DNA of 64,000 nucleotides from Brevinematales bacterium (GCA_026415355.1 JAOAHF010000009.1:1-64000); one strand, 5' to 3'. Numbered from the stretch's first letter, positions 17,332 to 26,136 are shown. Notes: generated by a model from the letters alone, not told the origin. Translations and numbers: made by a program.

Positions 17332-18765
17332 TTATTTGTCGTAGAATACTATGGGTTTACTGTATTTACTATAGTTTTTCAGTACTTCTATTGATTTCTT
17401 TACATAATCATCTTCTATGTCAAAGGTTTGTATAGATGGTATTTCTCTCTTCGCAAGAATTCTTATTATTTTCTTATCAAGAGTTATTCCATTTCCCTTG
17501 AGTATTTTGTCTATGTTATTTATATCTTCTTCTTTGAGTTCGATTTTATTTTTCATGTATTCCTTGATGTATCCTTCTTTCTCGATTCTTGATATGAGAT
17601 CTTCCAACTCTTTCGATAATTTGATTGCTTCTATTTCAATGTCTGGTTTTATTCCCTCCTTATCTGGTGTTCTACCTGATGGTAAGTAATACCTTGCTAT
17701 TGTTATTCTAAGTCCTGTACCATCGGGTAACTGTCTTATAGTTTGTACTGATCCTTTACCGAAAGTTTTATTTCCTACTACTACTGCTCTATGAGTGTCT
17801 TGCAGTACTCCGGCAAATATTTCTGAAGCTGAAGCTGATCCTTCATTTACTATGACGACCATTGGAACATCTATGGGTATTATAGGTTTTCGCCCTGAAG
17901 CATAATTTTTTGAATCACTGCTGGGTATTCTACCTTTTGTTTCAAGTATAAGCCCTTCAGGTATAAGTACATCAAGCATCTTTATAACTTCATCTAGTAA
18001 TCCACCGGGGTTGTATCTTAGGTCAAATATTATTCCATTAAGTTTAATGCCTTCTTTTCTTATTTTCTCTATTGCACTTATGAATGAGTCATAAGTAGTG
18101 GCAGAAAACTGAAGTATTCTAATAAACGCTATACCATCTTCTTTTGATATCCATCCCCATCTTATAGTTGGTATATTTATGATTTCTCTTGTTAAAGTTT
18201 TCTCAAATATTTCATCATTTCTTTTTATCGTTATAGTGACCTTTGTACCAGGAGTTCCTCGTAGCAATTTAACTGCTCTTTCTACGCTCATTCCTTTGGT
18301 ACTTTCTCCATTTATAGAGATTATGTAATCTCCAGGTTTAATACCTTCTCTAAATGCTGGAGTATCTTCAATTGGTGATATTATGTATATGTAGCCATCT
18401 TTCGATGATATATGTATTCCAAGGCCACCAAACTTACCACTAGTTTCTACTGTTAGTTCTTTAAAATCATCTATACTCAAAAAAGCTGTGTGAGGATCTC
18501 CCAAACTCTCAAGCATTCCTTTTATAGCTCCGTGAAATAGCTTTTTTGCGTCAACTTTGTCACCGTCTACATATCCTTCTTTTATAAGGTTATAGACTGA
18601 ATTAAATATCTCAAGGTAGTAATAGTAATCATCATCTCTAGAAGTTGGAGAAGAAAATAATCCTCTATCACCGAATATCTGAGAATAGGATAGAAACAGT
18701 ATTGTAAACAAAACTAGTATAACTATTGATACTACTACTGCCTTGGAATATTTTTTGACAAACAT
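17332..18765 (-). CDS. ctpA: Carboxyl-terminal processing protease (S41, PDZ domain)
   Basis: 477 residues from the ATG at 18765, preceded by AGAGGT; an ATG 18 nt upstream is the alternative. One N-terminal membrane helix (about 8-32) exports the enzyme. A PDZ domain (about 90-180, GGLGIHISSKDGYIYIISPI, GDYIISING) is followed by the S41 catalytic domain. The nucleophilic Ser is in NEGSASASEIFAGVLQD and the general-base Lys in GNKTFGKGSVQT. It trims exported proteins at their C-termini in the periplasm. The gene stands alone, tail to tail with prs. Confidence 0.93.
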   Translation of the reverse strand: MFVKKYSKAVVVSIVILVLFTILFLSYSQIFGDRGLFSSPTSRDDDYYYYLEIFNSVYNLIKEGYVDGDKVDAKKLFHGAIKGMLESLGDPHTAFLSIDDFKELTVETSGKFGGLGIHISSKDGYIYIISPIEDTPAFREGIKPGDYIISINGESTKGMSVERAVKLLRGTPGTKVTITIKRNDEIFEKTLTREIINIPTIRWGWISKEDGIAFIRILQFSATTYDSFISAIEKIRKEGIKLNGIIFDLRYNPGGLLDEVIKMLDVLIPEGLILETKGRIPSSDSKNYASGRKPIIPIDVPMVVIVNEGSASASEIFAGVLQDTHRAVVVGNKTFGKGSVQTIRQLPDGTGLRITIARYYLPSGRTPDKEGIKPDIEIEAIKLSKELEDLISRIEKEGYIKEYMKNKIELKEEDINNIDKILKGNGITLDKKIIRILAKREIPSIQTFDIEDDYVKKSIEVLKNYSKYSKPIVFYDK

Positions 18766-18947
18766 AATTATACCTCTTATCATTAAGTTAAATATAAATA
18801 ATTAGAGAGATGATTACAAGTTATAAATCTAAGATTAAGCGAATATTGTACATCTAGGAATTATATCTTGTTAACAATGCTTCTTAAATACTTTACAAAA
18901 ATGAGGTAATTTTGAGATTTTTTGTTATATGTGAATATATAATTAGA

Positions 18948-19703
18948 TTATCTTATGGATGGATATTTGTCTTTGAAGTTTCCAAGAGGGAAGTACTTTG
19001 TCATTTCTGTTTCTATCCATTTATTTGCTTCAACAGGGTTTACATGCCATTCATTAGGGCATCCACTCAGGACTTCTACGAAAGTATATCCTTTGTTTTC
19101 TATTTGTAGTTTGAATGCTTTTTTTATAGCTTGTTTAGTTTTAGCTATGGTTTCTGTCGAAACTACCGCTGTTCTTTCGACGTAAACAGGTGCTTCTAGC
19201 ATTGCTATGATTTCTGAAATTCTCATAGGATATCCTTCTTTAGAAGGATCTCTACCATTTGGTGATGTTCTTGTAATCTGCCCTGGTAGAGTTGTTGGTG
19301 CGGTTTGTCCGCCTGTCATTCCGTAAGTTGCGTTGTTTACGAATATTATTGTTATATTTTCACCTCTATTTGCAGCATGTAATGTTTCGGCTAATCCTAT
19401 TGCTGCTAGATCTCCGTCTCCTTGGTATCCGAATACTATTAATTCGGGTCTGGATCTTTTTATACCTGTTGCTACTGCTCCGACTCTACCGTGCGCTGCT
19501 TCGCACATATCTATATCCCAGTATTCATAAGCATTTACAGCACATCCGACAGGTGCTATACCTACAGTTCTTTCTCTAATACCTAGTTCATCTATAACTT
19601 CTGCTAAAATCCTATGTATTACACCATGACCACATCCTGGACAATAATGAGTTTTAGCATCAGTCATTGTTTTTGGTTTATCAAAAATAAGTTTTAGTTC
19701 CAT
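18948..19703 (-). CDS. korB: 2-oxoacid:ferredoxin oxidoreductase, beta subunit (KorB type)
   Basis: 251 residues. The thiamine-diphosphate subunit has CPGCGHG near residue 21, APVGCAVN, the TPP/Mg motif GDGDLAAIG with NNATYGMTGGQ, and CPNEWHVNP near the end. Together with KorA it oxidatively decarboxylates a 2-oxoacid, most likely 2-oxoglutarate, to an acyl-CoA, passing electrons to ferredoxin. This is typical of anaerobes with a partial or reductive TCA cycle. AGGAGG precedes the ATG. It lies 10 nt after korA in the operon order D-A-B. No gamma subunit gene follows; ctpA does. A branched-chain oxoacid substrate is possible. Confidence 0.88.
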   Translation of the reverse strand: MELKLIFDKPKTMTDAKTHYCPGCGHGVIHRILAEVIDELGIRERTVGIAPVGCAVNAYEYWDIDMCEAAHGRVGAVATGIKRSRPELIVFGYQGDGDLAAIGLAETLHAANRGENITIIFVNNATYGMTGGQTAPTTLPGQITRTSPNGRDPSKEGYPMRISEIIAMLEAPVYVERTAVVSTETIAKTKQAIKKAFKLQIENKGYTFVEVLSGCPNEWHVNPVEANKWIETEMTKYFPLGNFKDKYPSIR

Positions 19704-19713
19704 AGATTACCTC

Positions 19714-20775
19714 CTATACTTTTGATGTTAATAATTCAAAAATATTTTCTGCTATCCTTTTTTCTTCAGGTAACATACCTCCCATTCTTCCGTAAAAATT
19801 TACAGGTTTATAATCTTTGACTGATAATCTCACATCTTCTACCATTTGTCCTGCACTCATCTCTACTACTAAGAATCCTTTTAAGTGCTTTTGTAATGCT
19901 AGTTCCATAAGTCTGTACTCTGGAAATGGAAATGCGCTTTGAATTCTGAATGTTCCTATTTTATAGCCTTCTTTTCTCATCTTTTTGGTTATCGCTTTAC
20001 AAATTCTTGCTGGGGTTCCATAGGCTACTAATATAACCTCAGCATCTTCAATCATGTATTCTTCGTACATTACGAATTCTGATTTTATCTTGGAATATTT
20101 TTGTTGTAGTTTTATGTTGTTTAGTTCAACTCCATTATCATCTAACCATAGTGTCCTAATTACATTTTTAGGTCTTCCTTTTGCACCTGTTAGAGCCCAA
20201 GGTTTTTCATAGGTTTTTGGTGTGTAGTTTTGTGGAAACTCTGCTGGTTCTACCATTTGTCCTACTATTCCGTCAACTAGTATTAGGACAGGGATAAGGT
20301 ATTTATCTGCAAGATCAAAACCAAGGATAGTAAAGTCTATCATTTCTTGAACATATGCAGGGGTCAAAACTATTAGTTTATAGTCACCATGTCCTCCCCC
20401 TTTGACTGCTTGAAAGTAGTCTCCTTGAGCACCTGCTATGTTACCTAGGCCAGGGCCTCCTCTCATTATATTTGCGACAACGCAAGGTAAATGTCCTGCT
20501 GCTAAGTAGGACATGCCTTCTTGCATAAGGCTAAAACCAGGCGATGATGTAGTAGTCATAACTCTAACTCCTGTTGCCGCTGCTCCAAAAACCATGTTTA
20601 TAGCAGCAGTTTCACTCTCTGCTTGGACAAAAACACCTCCGACTTCAGGCATCCTTTTAGCCATATATGCTGTTATTTCATTTTGGGGAGTTATTGGATA
20701 TCCAAAGTAATGTCTACACCCAGCTATTATTGCTGCTTCAGATAGTGCATCATTTCCCTTCAAAAATTGTTTCAT
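19714..20775 (-). CDS. korA: 2-oxoacid:ferredoxin oxidoreductase, alpha subunit (KorA type)
   Basis: 353 residues. Pyrimidine-binding domain: MKQFLKGNDALSEAAIIAGCRHYFGYPITPQNEI, with QAESETAAINMVFGAAATG and TTTSSPGFSLMQEGMSYLAAG. The C-terminal domain (VILVAYGTPARICKAI, FRIQSAFPFP) is the transketolase C-like part. It pairs with KorB to form the active site. A strong AGGAGG Shine-Dalgarno sequence lies 5 nt before the ATG, and the gene is 13 nt downstream of the ferredoxin subunit gene, so the three genes form one operon. Confidence 0.9.
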   Translation of the reverse strand: MKQFLKGNDALSEAAIIAGCRHYFGYPITPQNEITAYMAKRMPEVGGVFVQAESETAAINMVFGAAATGVRVMTTTSSPGFSLMQEGMSYLAAGHLPCVVANIMRGGPGLGNIAGAQGDYFQAVKGGGHGDYKLIVLTPAYVQEMIDFTILGFDLADKYLIPVLILVDGIVGQMVEPAEFPQNYTPKTYEKPWALTGAKGRPKNVIRTLWLDDNGVELNNIKLQQKYSKIKSEFVMYEEYMIEDAEVILVAYGTPARICKAITKKMRKEGYKIGTFRIQSAFPFPEYRLMELALQKHLKGFLVVEMSAGQMVEDVRLSVKDYKPVNFYGRMGGMLPEEKRIAENIFELLTSKV

Positions 20776-20788
20776 ATATACCTCCTAG

Positions 20789-21052
20789 TTATGATGAAGG
20801 ACCTGCTATGAGTTCTTGTCCCATATAAACTTTTATTGCTAAATCAGGACAAACAGATGCGCACTTTTTGCATCCGGTGCATTTTTCGTTGAATGTTGGT
20901 TCGACGTATATCCAACCTTTTGAATTAAACTTACCACTTGTGTCTATCACATTTTCAGGGCATTCATATACACACAACATACATCCTTTACATCTTTCAG
21001 GATCAACTTCTATAAAAGTTGATATTATTTTGTCTTTTACTATTCTTTCCAT
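20789..21052 (-). CDS. korD: Ferredoxin-type delta subunit of 2-oxoacid oxidoreductase
   Basis: 87 residues with two [4Fe-4S] motifs: CKGCMLCVYECP and CTGCKKCASVCP, the CxxCxxCxxxCP signature. It carries electrons from the KorAB active site to soluble ferredoxin. AAGGAG lies before the ATG. It is the first gene of the korDAB operon, whose promoter has a palindrome over the -35 box. Confidence 0.9.
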   Translation of the reverse strand: MERIVKDKIISTFIEVDPERCKGCMLCVYECPENVIDTSGKFNSKGWIYVEPTFNEKCTGCKKCASVCPDLAIKVYMGQELIAGPSS

Positions 21053-21130
21053 AAAAATCTCCTTTTATACATTTCATTATAGTTAGGTGGAGTTACTTCT
21101 ATGAAGTTTACAAACCTTCAATGATATGAT

Positions 21131-21160
21131 ATGATAAACTAGTTGACTTTTTAAAGTCAA
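21131..21160 (-). promoter_or_regulatory. korDAB promoter with perfect palindromic operator
   Basis: On the minus strand TTGACT (21155-21160), 18 nt, TATCAT (21131-21136). The -35 box is one arm of TTGACTTT-TT-AAAGTCAA (21143-21160), an inverted repeat with perfect 8-bp arms. The position suggests a repressor or redox/metabolite sensor site. Confidence 0.65.
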
Positions 21161-21248
21161 TAAGCAAGGAGATTATGAATATATAAGTTAGTTACATCAA
21201 ATAAATCTTACAAATATAAACTTTCGTGATTATGAAATAGTAGTGAGT

Positions 21249-22217
21249 TTAGTTGGTAAATGTTCTAGTAGGCAATTTGTAAAACCTGTTTCCGTTTAAT
21301 ATTACTTCTTCTATTTTATTTTGGTTGAGAAGTTTGTTTACTATTTCTTTCGCTTTGAAAAATTCGATACCTTCCGAAATTACTATATCTAGTACTGTTA
21401 GTGGTCTTCTTTTTAGTATACTCAGAATATCTTCTGATATCTCTTCTTCTGACTTTTTTATGGGTTCTGGATTGGAGTAGTGTCTACTTAATACTTCAAC
21501 TTTAGGATAGAAAGATGATATTATTTGTTTTGCTTTTTGTAATTCTTCAGAAGATAGTGGTATTGCTGAAGAATATGCTCCAGGTCTGTCTACAGTGTTT
21601 ATTTGAACCATATCTGGTCTTATAAGGCTACAGGTTTTACCTATTTTTTGCAATTCATCTTCTGTGTCGTTTATACCTTTGACTAATAGTATTTCAAGTA
21701 GAATCTTGCCTTTAAATTCTTCTCTAAACTTTATTAATCCTTCTATAACATTTTGAATTTTTATTGTTTTGTCAGGTCTGTTGATTTTCTCGAATATTTC
21801 TTGACTTGCGGCATCCAGGGAGGGACATACAACATCAGCAAAACTAAGCCCTTTTCTAACTTCTTCTTCATATATATTACCTGAGTGGGTTAATACTGCT
21901 ATTGGATATTTGAATGTGGATTTTATCTCTGCTATTATCTCGGAGAGTTTTGAATTGAGAGTTGTTTCTCCTGCCCCTGTTAGAGTTATGTGATCTATCT
22001 TCCCTACAAAGTTATCAAAAAATACCTTAAGTTCATTTATTATTGTTTCTTTTTTAACGTATTCTTTTCTAACGGTGACTGTTCTTTTAGTTATTCCAAC
22101 TTCGCAGAATACACAATCGTAGTTACATATCTTATGTGGTACCAAATCTACTCCTAGGGACATTCCTAGTCTCCTTGAGGGTATTGGACCAAATACATAC
22201 TTCAATTTAGTATTCAT
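21249..22217 (-). CDS. Radical SAM protein with C-terminal winged-helix-like domain
   Basis: 322 residues. The radical SAM cluster motif is CNYDCVFC near residue 32, preceded by the FGPIPSRRLGMSLGVDLVP segment found in the COG0731 family. A TIM-barrel core follows (ITLTGAGETTLNS, LLVKGINDTEDEL, VQINTVDRPG). Residues of about 255-320 look like a winged helix (EDILSILKRRPLTVLDIV... NRFYKL). It would cleave S-adenosylmethionine to a radical; the substrate of this family is not established. No Shine-Dalgarno sequence is present; a close promoter (22224-22252) suggests a leaderless mRNA. Confidence 0.85.
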   Translation of the reverse strand: MNTKLKYVFGPIPSRRLGMSLGVDLVPHKICNYDCVFCEVGITKRTVTVRKEYVKKETIINELKVFFDNFVGKIDHITLTGAGETTLNSKLSEIIAEIKSTFKYPIAVLTHSGNIYEEEVRKGLSFADVVCPSLDAASQEIFEKINRPDKTIKIQNVIEGLIKFREEFKGKILLEILLVKGINDTEDELQKIGKTCSLIRPDMVQINTVDRPGAYSSAIPLSSEELQKAKQIISSFYPKVEVLSRHYSNPEPIKKSEEEISEDILSILKRRPLTVLDIVISEGIEFFKAKEIVNKLLNQNKIEEVILNGNRFYKLPTRTFTN

Positions 22218-22223
22218 AGTATA

Positions 22224-22252
22224 AATCTACAAACTTATGGTTTTTTCTTCAA
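22224..22252 (-). promoter_or_regulatory. Leaderless-type promoter of radical SAM gene
   Basis: On the minus strand TTGAAG (22247-22252), 17 nt, TAGATT (22224-22229), then 6 nt to the ATG at 22217. Confidence 0.5.
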
Positions 22253-22534
22253 GATGTTATTCATTACATTTGAATGCTATACTTAAAAACAAAAACTTCA
22301 TAACCTTAAACTACACCTTAGCATACTCATACTCTTCATTCTCATGTTTTTTATTAAGATCTCAGATATTCTCAAATTGCTAGATAGTGATCAGGATAAA
22401 ATCTTAATGTTTTAATATTAAGTCAAGGGCTAAATAGAGAGCTTTTGATAAAATGATTTATGGTTTTTTGATAGTTACTTCTTTTATCGTTAATTTTTAC
22501 TAAGCTCTTTAGCAAGCTTCGGATTTCTTTGAGT
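22253..22534. other. Intergenic region before rplM
   Basis: No gene, tRNA or riboswitch-like element is recognised in this AT-rich stretch between the divergent radical SAM gene and the ribosomal protein operon. Confidence 0.4.
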
Positions 22535-22564
22535 TTGAAATAGTTATTGTTTTGAGTTTATAAT
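22535..22564 (+). promoter_or_regulatory. rplM-rpsI operon promoter
   Basis: TTGAAA (22535-22540), 18 nt, TATAAT (22559-22564). The predicted leader is about 15 nt and contains the GAGGG ribosome site. Confidence 0.7.
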
Positions 22565-22586
22565 TATGTGAAATGAGGGTTTGATT

Positions 22587-23012
22587 ATGGAAACTATAAT
22601 GATAAAAAGTAGCCAAGTTAATAGGAAGTATTATGTAATAGATGCAGCTGGTAAACCTTTAGGAAGGCTTGGAGTTATAATTGCTAGACTTCTTATGGGT
22701 AAGCATAAGGTTGATTATACTCCACATATTGACAATGGAGACTATGTTATAGTAAAAAATGCTTCAAAGGCTATAATGACAGGTAAAAAGATGGATTATA
22801 AAGTTTTCTTCTGGCATTCTGGATATCCAGGTGGGTTAAAGCATATACATTTCAAGGAAGCAATTGAAAAAAATCCTAGATTTGTTTTTGAGAGAGTAGT
22901 TAGAGGAATGTTACCCAAGAATAGACTTAGAAAACATAGGCTAAGAAGGCTTATAGTTTTTAAAGATGAAAATGCTAAGATCCCATCTGGGGCTATTGAG
23001 TATAAAGTGTAG
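22587..23012 (+). CDS. rplM: Ribosomal protein uL13
   Basis: 141 residues from the ATG at 22587, with GAGGG a few nt upstream; the TTG at 22581 is inside that spacing. Family motifs: YYVIDAAGKPLGRLGVIIARLLMGKHK, the GDYVIVKNA strand, and MLPKNRLRKHRLRRL. It is an assembly-initiating protein of the large subunit. It heads the conserved rplM-rpsI pair, with nadK added downstream. Confidence 0.97.
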   Translation: METIMIKSSQVNRKYYVIDAAGKPLGRLGVIIARLLMGKHKVDYTPHIDNGDYVIVKNASKAIMTGKKMDYKVFFWHSGYPGGLKHIHFKEAIEKNPRFVFERVVRGMLPKNRLRKHRLRRLIVFKDENAKIPSGAIEYKV

Positions 23013-23023
23013 AGAGGTGGATT

Positions 23024-23425
23024 ATGGCGAGTAAAGTTGTAGTTGCGAGAGGTGCTAGAAAAACTTCTGTAGCAAGGGTATTTCTTAAACCAGGAGGTAA
23101 GGGAAATGTATCTATAAACGGTTTAGATGTTAAGGATTACTTTAGAGGTATAAGTGAGCATATAGATACTGTTTTGGAACCTTTCAAAGTTACTAACACG
23201 CTTGGTAAATTTGATGTTTATATAAATATTTCAGGTGGTGGTATTTCATCTCAGGCGCAAGCTATTAGACATGGTATATCTCTTGCTTTGTCGAAGTATG
23301 ATCCTCAGACACTTAGGCCAACTTTGAGAGAGTTAAATCTTGTTAGGAGAGATCCAAGAGCAGTTGAAAGAAAGAAGTATGGTAAAGTCAAGGCTAGAAA
23401 GTCGAAACAGTACTCAAAGAGATAA
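23024..23425 (+). CDS. rpsI: Ribosomal protein uS9
   Basis: 133 residues. GARKTSVARVFLKPGGKG, the SSQAQAIRHGISLAL core and the basic tail KARKSKQYSKR, whose C-terminal Lys-Arg contacts P-site tRNA, identify S9. AGAGGTGG precedes the ATG, 11 nt after rplM. Confidence 0.97.
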   Translation: MASKVVVARGARKTSVARVFLKPGGKGNVSINGLDVKDYFRGISEHIDTVLEPFKVTNTLGKFDVYINISGGGISSQAQAIRHGISLALSKYDPQTLRPTLRELNLVRRDPRAVERKKYGKVKARKSKQYSKR

Positions 23426-24267
23426 TGTTCCATTTTGTTGCAATAGTTTATAACCCAGTAAAAGAGGAAGTAAAGAAAGTTTTAGATGCACTTAAGGATT
23501 CTTTATACAAACAAAACATAGATTTTTTCCTAATCAAATCGGATTTTTCTAATTACTCCGCTAACTTAAAGCAGTACTGGGATATTAAGAAGCCAGATTA
23601 TGTTATAAGTGTTGGTGGAGATGGAACTATACTTTACTCTGCTAGACTTTTTGCTAAATTTGATGTACCAATAATAGGACTAGATGTAGGTAAGTTAGGA
23701 TTCCTTATGCAATTTTCTGAAATTGAGATACCTAAAGTTGTTGAGATGATAGTAAAAGGTGAGTTTGAAGTTGAGAATAGGATGATGTTAAAAGTTTTTG
23801 CTAAGTTTATAAGTGGGGGGAAATATGTCAATAATGCTCTCAACGAGATTGTTGTTTCAAGGGGTAAATTCCATAGGTTGCTTGATATAGATGTTTTTGT
23901 GAATGGAGAATTTTTGAACAGATATAGAGCAGATGGAATTATTGTTTCTACACCTACAGGATCAACTGCTTATTCGCTATCTGCTTTTGGACCTATAGTA
24001 ATGCCAAGCCTAGAAAATATTGTTATAACTCCTATATGTCCCCATACACTATCGGCAAGATCAATAGTACTTGATAGTAATAGCGTTGTCAATCTAAAGA
24101 TAAAACACCAGGAACCATCGCCTGTAATAGTTATTGATGGACAGGAATATATTGATATATACGAAGATGTTGAAATAGACGTTAGTAAGTGTGATTTTTA
24201 TGCTAAATTGGTCTTGAATCAATCAAGAAACTTTTTTGATGTTCTAAGAGCAAAGTTAAACTGGTAG
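23425..24267 (+). CDS. nadK: NAD kinase
   Basis: 280 residues. Phosphorylates NAD to NADP. The GGDGTIL motif near residue 70 is the ATP/NAD-binding signature. It is followed by GLDVGKLGFLMQF, NEIVVSRG, and the glycine-rich TPTGSTAYSLSAFGPIV. The start codon overlaps the rpsI stop (TAATG), so translation is coupled to the ribosomal protein genes. Confidence 0.96.
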   Translation: MFHFVAIVYNPVKEEVKKVLDALKDSLYKQNIDFFLIKSDFSNYSANLKQYWDIKKPDYVISVGGDGTILYSARLFAKFDVPIIGLDVGKLGFLMQFSEIEIPKVVEMIVKGEFEVENRMMLKVFAKFISGGKYVNNALNEIVVSRGKFHRLLDIDVFVNGEFLNRYRADGIIVSTPTGSTAYSLSAFGPIVMPSLENIVITPICPHTLSARSIVLDSNSVVNLKIKHQEPSPVIVIDGQEYIDIYEDVEIDVSKCDFYAKLVLNQSRNFFDVLRAKLNW

Positions 24268-24290
24268 TTGATAATCTTTTCTAGTAAGAA

Positions 24291-24320
24291 TTGAAAACTG
24301 AATTAAGTTTTTTCTAAACT
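24291..24320 (+). promoter_or_regulatory. Leaderless-type promoter of the HhH-GPD glycosylase gene
   Basis: TTGAAA (24291-24296), 18 nt, TAAACT (24315-24320), then 7 nt to a GTG start at 24328. Confidence 0.5.
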
Positions 24321-24327
24321 TCATTAA

Positions 24328-25158
24328 GTGTCATTATTTAACCTTATTTTTAGAATATCAAAATATTATAGGAACTGTACAAACTGGTGGCCGTATTATT
24401 CTGACAAAAGTGAGATAGTAATCTCTTCAATTCTTGCTCAGAATACTAAATGGAGTAATGTATTGAAGTCTCTGAATAACATAAAAGAATACCTATGTTT
24501 AACAAGTTTAGATGCGTTGAAGGGAATCAAGATTGAAGTTTTGGAAGAATTGATAAAGCCATCTGGTTTTTACAGAAGCAAAGCTAGTACTATACTTTCG
24601 GTTTTAGAATATATGGAATTAACAGGAGGTTACTCTAAACTCAAGAAGAGTTTGTTTTCTAGAGTTTTTAAGAGTGCTTCTATGAAAGAAGTGTTTAATG
24701 TGGTTGATCAATTTAGGAGAGAACTTATTAGTATAAAGGGTATAGGTAAGGAAACAGCGGATAGTATTATACTTTATTCTTTTGACTTACCTTCTTTTGT
24801 TGTGGATAACTATACTATTAGAGTTACAAACAGATTTCTTGGTAAGAACTTTTGTAAGATCAAAGATTATGATTTTTTTAAGCTAGAAGTTGAGAAAGTT
24901 ATTGTTTCTGACTTTGTTTGGTTTAGAAGGATTAGCAAGTGTTTTAATAATAAAAATAATACTTTCACTTTCTATTGTGATTATGGTGGGTTACTTTTAG
25001 GTGAATTAGTTTGTATTTTAACGTGTGTTTACAAGGTTATACACGCAGGTTTTGTAGAAATTGGTAAGAATTTTTGTACTAAGTCAAAGGTGAGGTGTAA
25101 TATTTGTCTTTTGTCGGAAGGTTGTAGATTTTACGAGTATATTGTCAAATTTTCTTGA
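24328..25158 (+). CDS. HhH-GPD DNA glycosylase with [4Fe-4S] cluster (endonuclease III superfamily)
   Basis: 276 residues with a GTG start. The helix-hairpin-helix is IKGIGKETADSI, followed by the catalytic Asp in VVDNYTIRV. The C-terminus has C-x6-C-x2-C-x5-C (C TKSKVR C NI C LLSEG C), exactly the Nth/MutY iron-sulfur spacing. In E. coli Nth the hairpin reads GVGRKTA with the lyase Lys120; here the aligned residue is Glu (GIGKETA), as in 3-methyladenine glycosylases of the MagIII group. A monofunctional glycosylase for alkylated bases is therefore more likely than an AP-lyase. No Shine-Dalgarno sequence. Confidence 0.85.
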   Translation: MSLFNLIFRISKYYRNCTNWWPYYSDKSEIVISSILAQNTKWSNVLKSLNNIKEYLCLTSLDALKGIKIEVLEELIKPSGFYRSKASTILSVLEYMELTGGYSKLKKSLFSRVFKSASMKEVFNVVDQFRRELISIKGIGKETADSIILYSFDLPSFVVDNYTIRVTNRFLGKNFCKIKDYDFFKLEVEKVIVSDFVWFRRISKCFNNKNNTFTFYCDYGGLLLGELVCILTCVYKVIHAGFVEIGKNFCTKSKVRCNICLLSEGCRFYEYIVKFS

Positions 25159-25183
25159 CAAAGAAATACAATTAATGTATCAT
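25155..25183 (+). promoter_or_regulatory. Promoter of the repeat-protein operon
   Basis: TTGACA (25155-25160), 17 nt, TATCAT (25178-25183). It overlaps the end of the glycosylase gene and is followed by an AAGGGG ribosome site. Confidence 0.65.
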
Positions 25184-25207
25184 TAATAATGAGAAGGGGT
25201 TTTGAAT

Positions 25208-26122
25208 ATGACTAATAGGTATTTGTTTTCTTTAGGTACTATAGAGGGCTTTAATACGTCAATAAGACATTTTTACAAAACTAGTGGTGTTAAAAATGCT
25301 ATAGAGTCTGGTCAAAATCCTGCTGATCAAATGAATTACTATTTAGATTCTGGTGAAATTGAGCCTATACAAATAATACCTATATCTTATGCTATTTTGG
25401 TTCAGAAGTTTGGATATAGATATAAGTCTTATAACCTTTCTAGATCTCTTGATAGTTTTAATGAGATTGTAGCAAGAGTATCTTCATGGGATAAAGTGGA
25501 TATGGTTATTATATATCATAATCCAGCTGTAGGTTGTATGGCTATTAATCCTAAATCCATTAAACATTTCAATAAGGTGGGATTCTTGGTGAAGAATTTT
25601 TTGGTTGTTATATATGCTAAATATATAGGTAGAGACAAAAATGAAACTAGCGAGGTTGAAGATAAAGCTATATCTCTTTTAATAAAATTACTAAATGGTG
25701 TTGATATAGGAGATGAGGATAAGGTGCTAAAAACGAAGGATTTAGAGATTAAAAAAGTTGAAAAAAAGGAAGAGGAATTAAGCGATGATTCATTTCAAAT
25801 TACTCCTAAATATGGTGTTGAAGTGACAAACGAGCTTTTCCATAATGGTAATGTTGAAGCTTGGAAGAATGTTATTGAGTCTTACAATGTTAAGTATCCT
25901 CATCTTAAAGTTATGGTTTTTCATGGTGGTGAACAGATAAATGATCTTAATGCTCTTTTTAAATGGGGTAAAGTTAAGCATGGTGATACGATTTTCTTCT
26001 GTGTTGCTGGTAGAGGTATAAAAGACATAAGCAAACTAAGGAAATATCTCTTCGAGGCAGCGAGTAATAGATTTCATACCTTTCTCAAGAAGGATGTTAA
26101 TAAACCGTTAGAGTTATTTTAG
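25208..26122 (+). CDS. Protein of unknown function, two domains
   Basis: 304 residues from the ATG at 25208, 8 nt after AAGGGG. I do not recognise the family. An N-terminal domain (about 1-150) is predicted alpha/beta and soluble, with an aromatic-rich start and a WDKVDMVIIYHNPAVGCMAINP segment. A charged Lys/Glu linker follows (about 170-200). The C-terminal domain (about 205-304) contains YGVEVTNELFHNGNVEAWKN, HLKVMVFHGGEQINDLNALF and a mixed alpha/beta pattern. There is no signal peptide or membrane helix, so it is probably cytoplasmic. It has its own consensus promoter and is followed 14 nt later by the coiled-coil repeat gene, implying joint function. Confidence 0.75.
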   Translation: MTNRYLFSLGTIEGFNTSIRHFYKTSGVKNAIESGQNPADQMNYYLDSGEIEPIQIIPISYAILVQKFGYRYKSYNLSRSLDSFNEIVARVSSWDKVDMVIIYHNPAVGCMAINPKSIKHFNKVGFLVKNFLVVIYAKYIGRDKNETSEVEDKAISLLIKLLNGVDIGDEDKVLKTKDLEIKKVEKKEEELSDDSFQITPKYGVEVTNELFHNGNVEAWKNVIESYNVKYPHLKVMVFHGGEQINDLNALFKWGKVKHGDTIFFCVAGRGIKDISKLRKYLFEAASNRFHTFLKKDVNKPLELF

Positions 26123-26136
26123 GGTAGGGGGGGTAC

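Noticed and set aside
22253-22586. Possible ribosomal-protein leader regulatory RNA before rplM
   Set aside because: The predicted transcript leader is only about 15 nt, leaving no room for such a structure.
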